Below, piece by piece: positions 62,910 to 64,000 of a stretch of 64,000 nt of DNA (positions are counted from its first letter, which is position 1; each line of letters opens with the position of its first letter). The notes under the pieces were generated by a model. The model was not told the DNA's origin and searched no databases. It saw nothing but the letters and a program-made list of their open reading frames with translations. Source of the DNA: Paguma larvata (taxonomy: Eukaryota > Chordata > Mammalia > Carnivora > Viverridae). The translations under genes were made by a program, and so were the position numbers. The stretch is from NCBI GenBank assembly GCA_030068075.1, contig CM057826.1, positions 63,709,312-63,773,311 on the forward strand. The letters run 5' to 3'.

Positions 62910-63034
62910 TTCTCCTCCTCCTCCTCCTCCTTTTCCTTCCCCTCTTCCTCCCTCCTCCTCCCTTCTCCTCCTCCCTTCTCCCCCTCCTCCTTCTCCTCCC
63001 TTCTCCTCCTTCTTCTTTCTTCTTTTTTTTTTTT
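62910..63034 (+). repeat. 125-nt pure pyrimidine tract
   Basis: Only C and T from 62910 to 63034, built of tcc/ctt units and ending in T11. It is a simple repeat with triplex potential. Confidence 0.97.
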
Positions 63035-63069
63035 GCCTGCCTATTCCAATTTTAGTAAGAATGCTGCTA

Positions 63070-63560
63070 AGTGTATCAAGTCAGGATTCTCCAGAGAGGC
63101 AGAACTATAAGATATATATAGATATAGATATATGAGATTATTATAGGAATTGGCTCGCACCATGGAGGCTGAGACATGCCACAATATGCTATCTGCAAGC
63201 TTGGAGAACCAAGAAAGGTGAGGTATAAATCAGTCTGAGTCCAAAAGCCTGAGAACCAGGAGAGCTGATGGTGTAAATCCCAGTTAGAATATCTGAGAAA
63301 CAGGAGATTAGATATGGGAGGACAAGAGGTGGAAGCCCCAGTTCAAGAAAAGAGAGAAAATTTGTCATTTCTTCACTTTGTTCTATTTGGACTCTCAACA
63401 TATTACATGATGCCTGCCCATATTGGTGGAAGCAGATATGCTTTACTCTGACTTCTGATTCGAATGCTAATCTTTTCCGGAAACACATTCACAGACGCAC
63501 CCTGAAATGTTTTAACAGCTATGTGGGTATCCCTTGGCCCAGTTAATTTGACACAGAAAA
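63070..63560. repeat. Ancient interspersed repeat, family not assigned
   Basis: caggattctccagagaggca, then (gata)n near 63109-63135, gaattggctcgcaccatgga, gaaccaggagagctgatggt and agttaatttgacacagaaaa are wording common to old mammalian repeats. I cannot name the family. Confidence 0.5.
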
Positions 63561-64000
63561 TTAACCATCAAAGTGAATGTGGTGAGTGTCCCCTCTACTC
63601 TTGTTATCTGATCACCCTCAAGATCTGATCAAATTTCTCATTGCCATCTCATCATGATATGTAAGTCCTTGGCCCGTCTTCAACAAGATATACCCTTAGT
63701 AACTTTCCATTTATGGGGGCCCTTACTCTGCTCTTTGGTTTATAAATCTCCAACTGTCATTGCTGCATTTGGAGTTGAGCTGATCTCTCTCCTCTACTCC
63801 AGTATTCCTATTGCAATAGTTTTGAAGTCTTCCTTACCATTTAAACAAGTGTCAGAATAACTTTTTCTTTAACAACTGCCTCATAGCATGGTAGTTTCAG
63901 GGCTTCCTGCATGATGGCTAGCTTCCTGTCGATGGCACAGTAGAAGCTACCAGGCGTTTTTAATGCCTGGTCTTGTAACTTCCTCCACATTTTATTGGTC
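63561..64000. other. Intergenic DNA, nothing recognised
   Basis: No gene or repeat assigned at the window edge. Confidence 0.4.

Overview
The window is nuclear DNA from a cat-family (felid) mammal. Two things show this. First, there are dozens of copies of the tRNA-derived felid SINE: a head reading gggcgcctgggtggctcag, a CT-rich body and an aaaataaataaac tail. Second, there are two spliced housekeeping genes whose proteins I recognise, REEP5 and SRP19. These are neighbours in human 5q22 next to APC; the same block is expected on cat chromosome A1 (from general knowledge, not tested here). There is no sign of bacterial, plasmid or exogenous viral sequence.

Layout. Positions 1-18100 are intergenic and repeat-rich: felid SINEs in both orientations, a 3' half of a LINE-1 (13.1-16.2 kb) carrying a SINE and an LTR-like insertion, MaLR LTRs at 9.4-10.6 kb, and L2, MIR and MER20 relics. 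A CpG island at 18.1-19.2 kb holds the REEP5 promoter and first exon. REEP5 runs on the + strand in five coding exons (18406-45939, 189 aa) with a 2.3 kb 3' UTR ending near 48285. A 6.5 kb tail-to-tail spacer follows (48.3-54.7 kb), with SINEs, MER5A copies, an MLT1 LTR and a 36-nt tRNA-Gly half. SRP19 lies on the - strand in five coding exons (60179 down to 55126, 144 aa), with a GC-rich promoter at 60.2-60.4 kb. Positions 60.4-64.0 kb are intergenic, with one SINE, old LTR-like relics and a 125-nt pure pyrimidine tract.

The two genes are convergent and both serve the endoplasmic reticulum. REEP5 shapes tubular ER membrane with wedge-like hairpins. SRP19 is an RNA-binding subunit of the signal recognition particle that directs ribosomes to the ER. 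Both reading frames are intact, all splice sites are GT-AG, and summed exon lengths give exactly the lengths I recall for the human proteins (189 and 144 aa).

I found no undescribed gene system. The observations most worth a second look are: a retroposed 5' half of tRNA-Gly(TCC) with perfect 16-bp target duplications and no poly(A) tail; a consensus donor sequence sitting exactly on the acceptor of SRP19 exon 5 (a dual-specificity or recursive-splice motif); two tandem SINEs separated and flanked by three copies of one 9-bp target; and an unfolded-protein-response-type TGACGTGG site in the SRP19 promoter. Repeat family names are assigned from memory of consensus sequences and should be confirmed with RepeatMasker.
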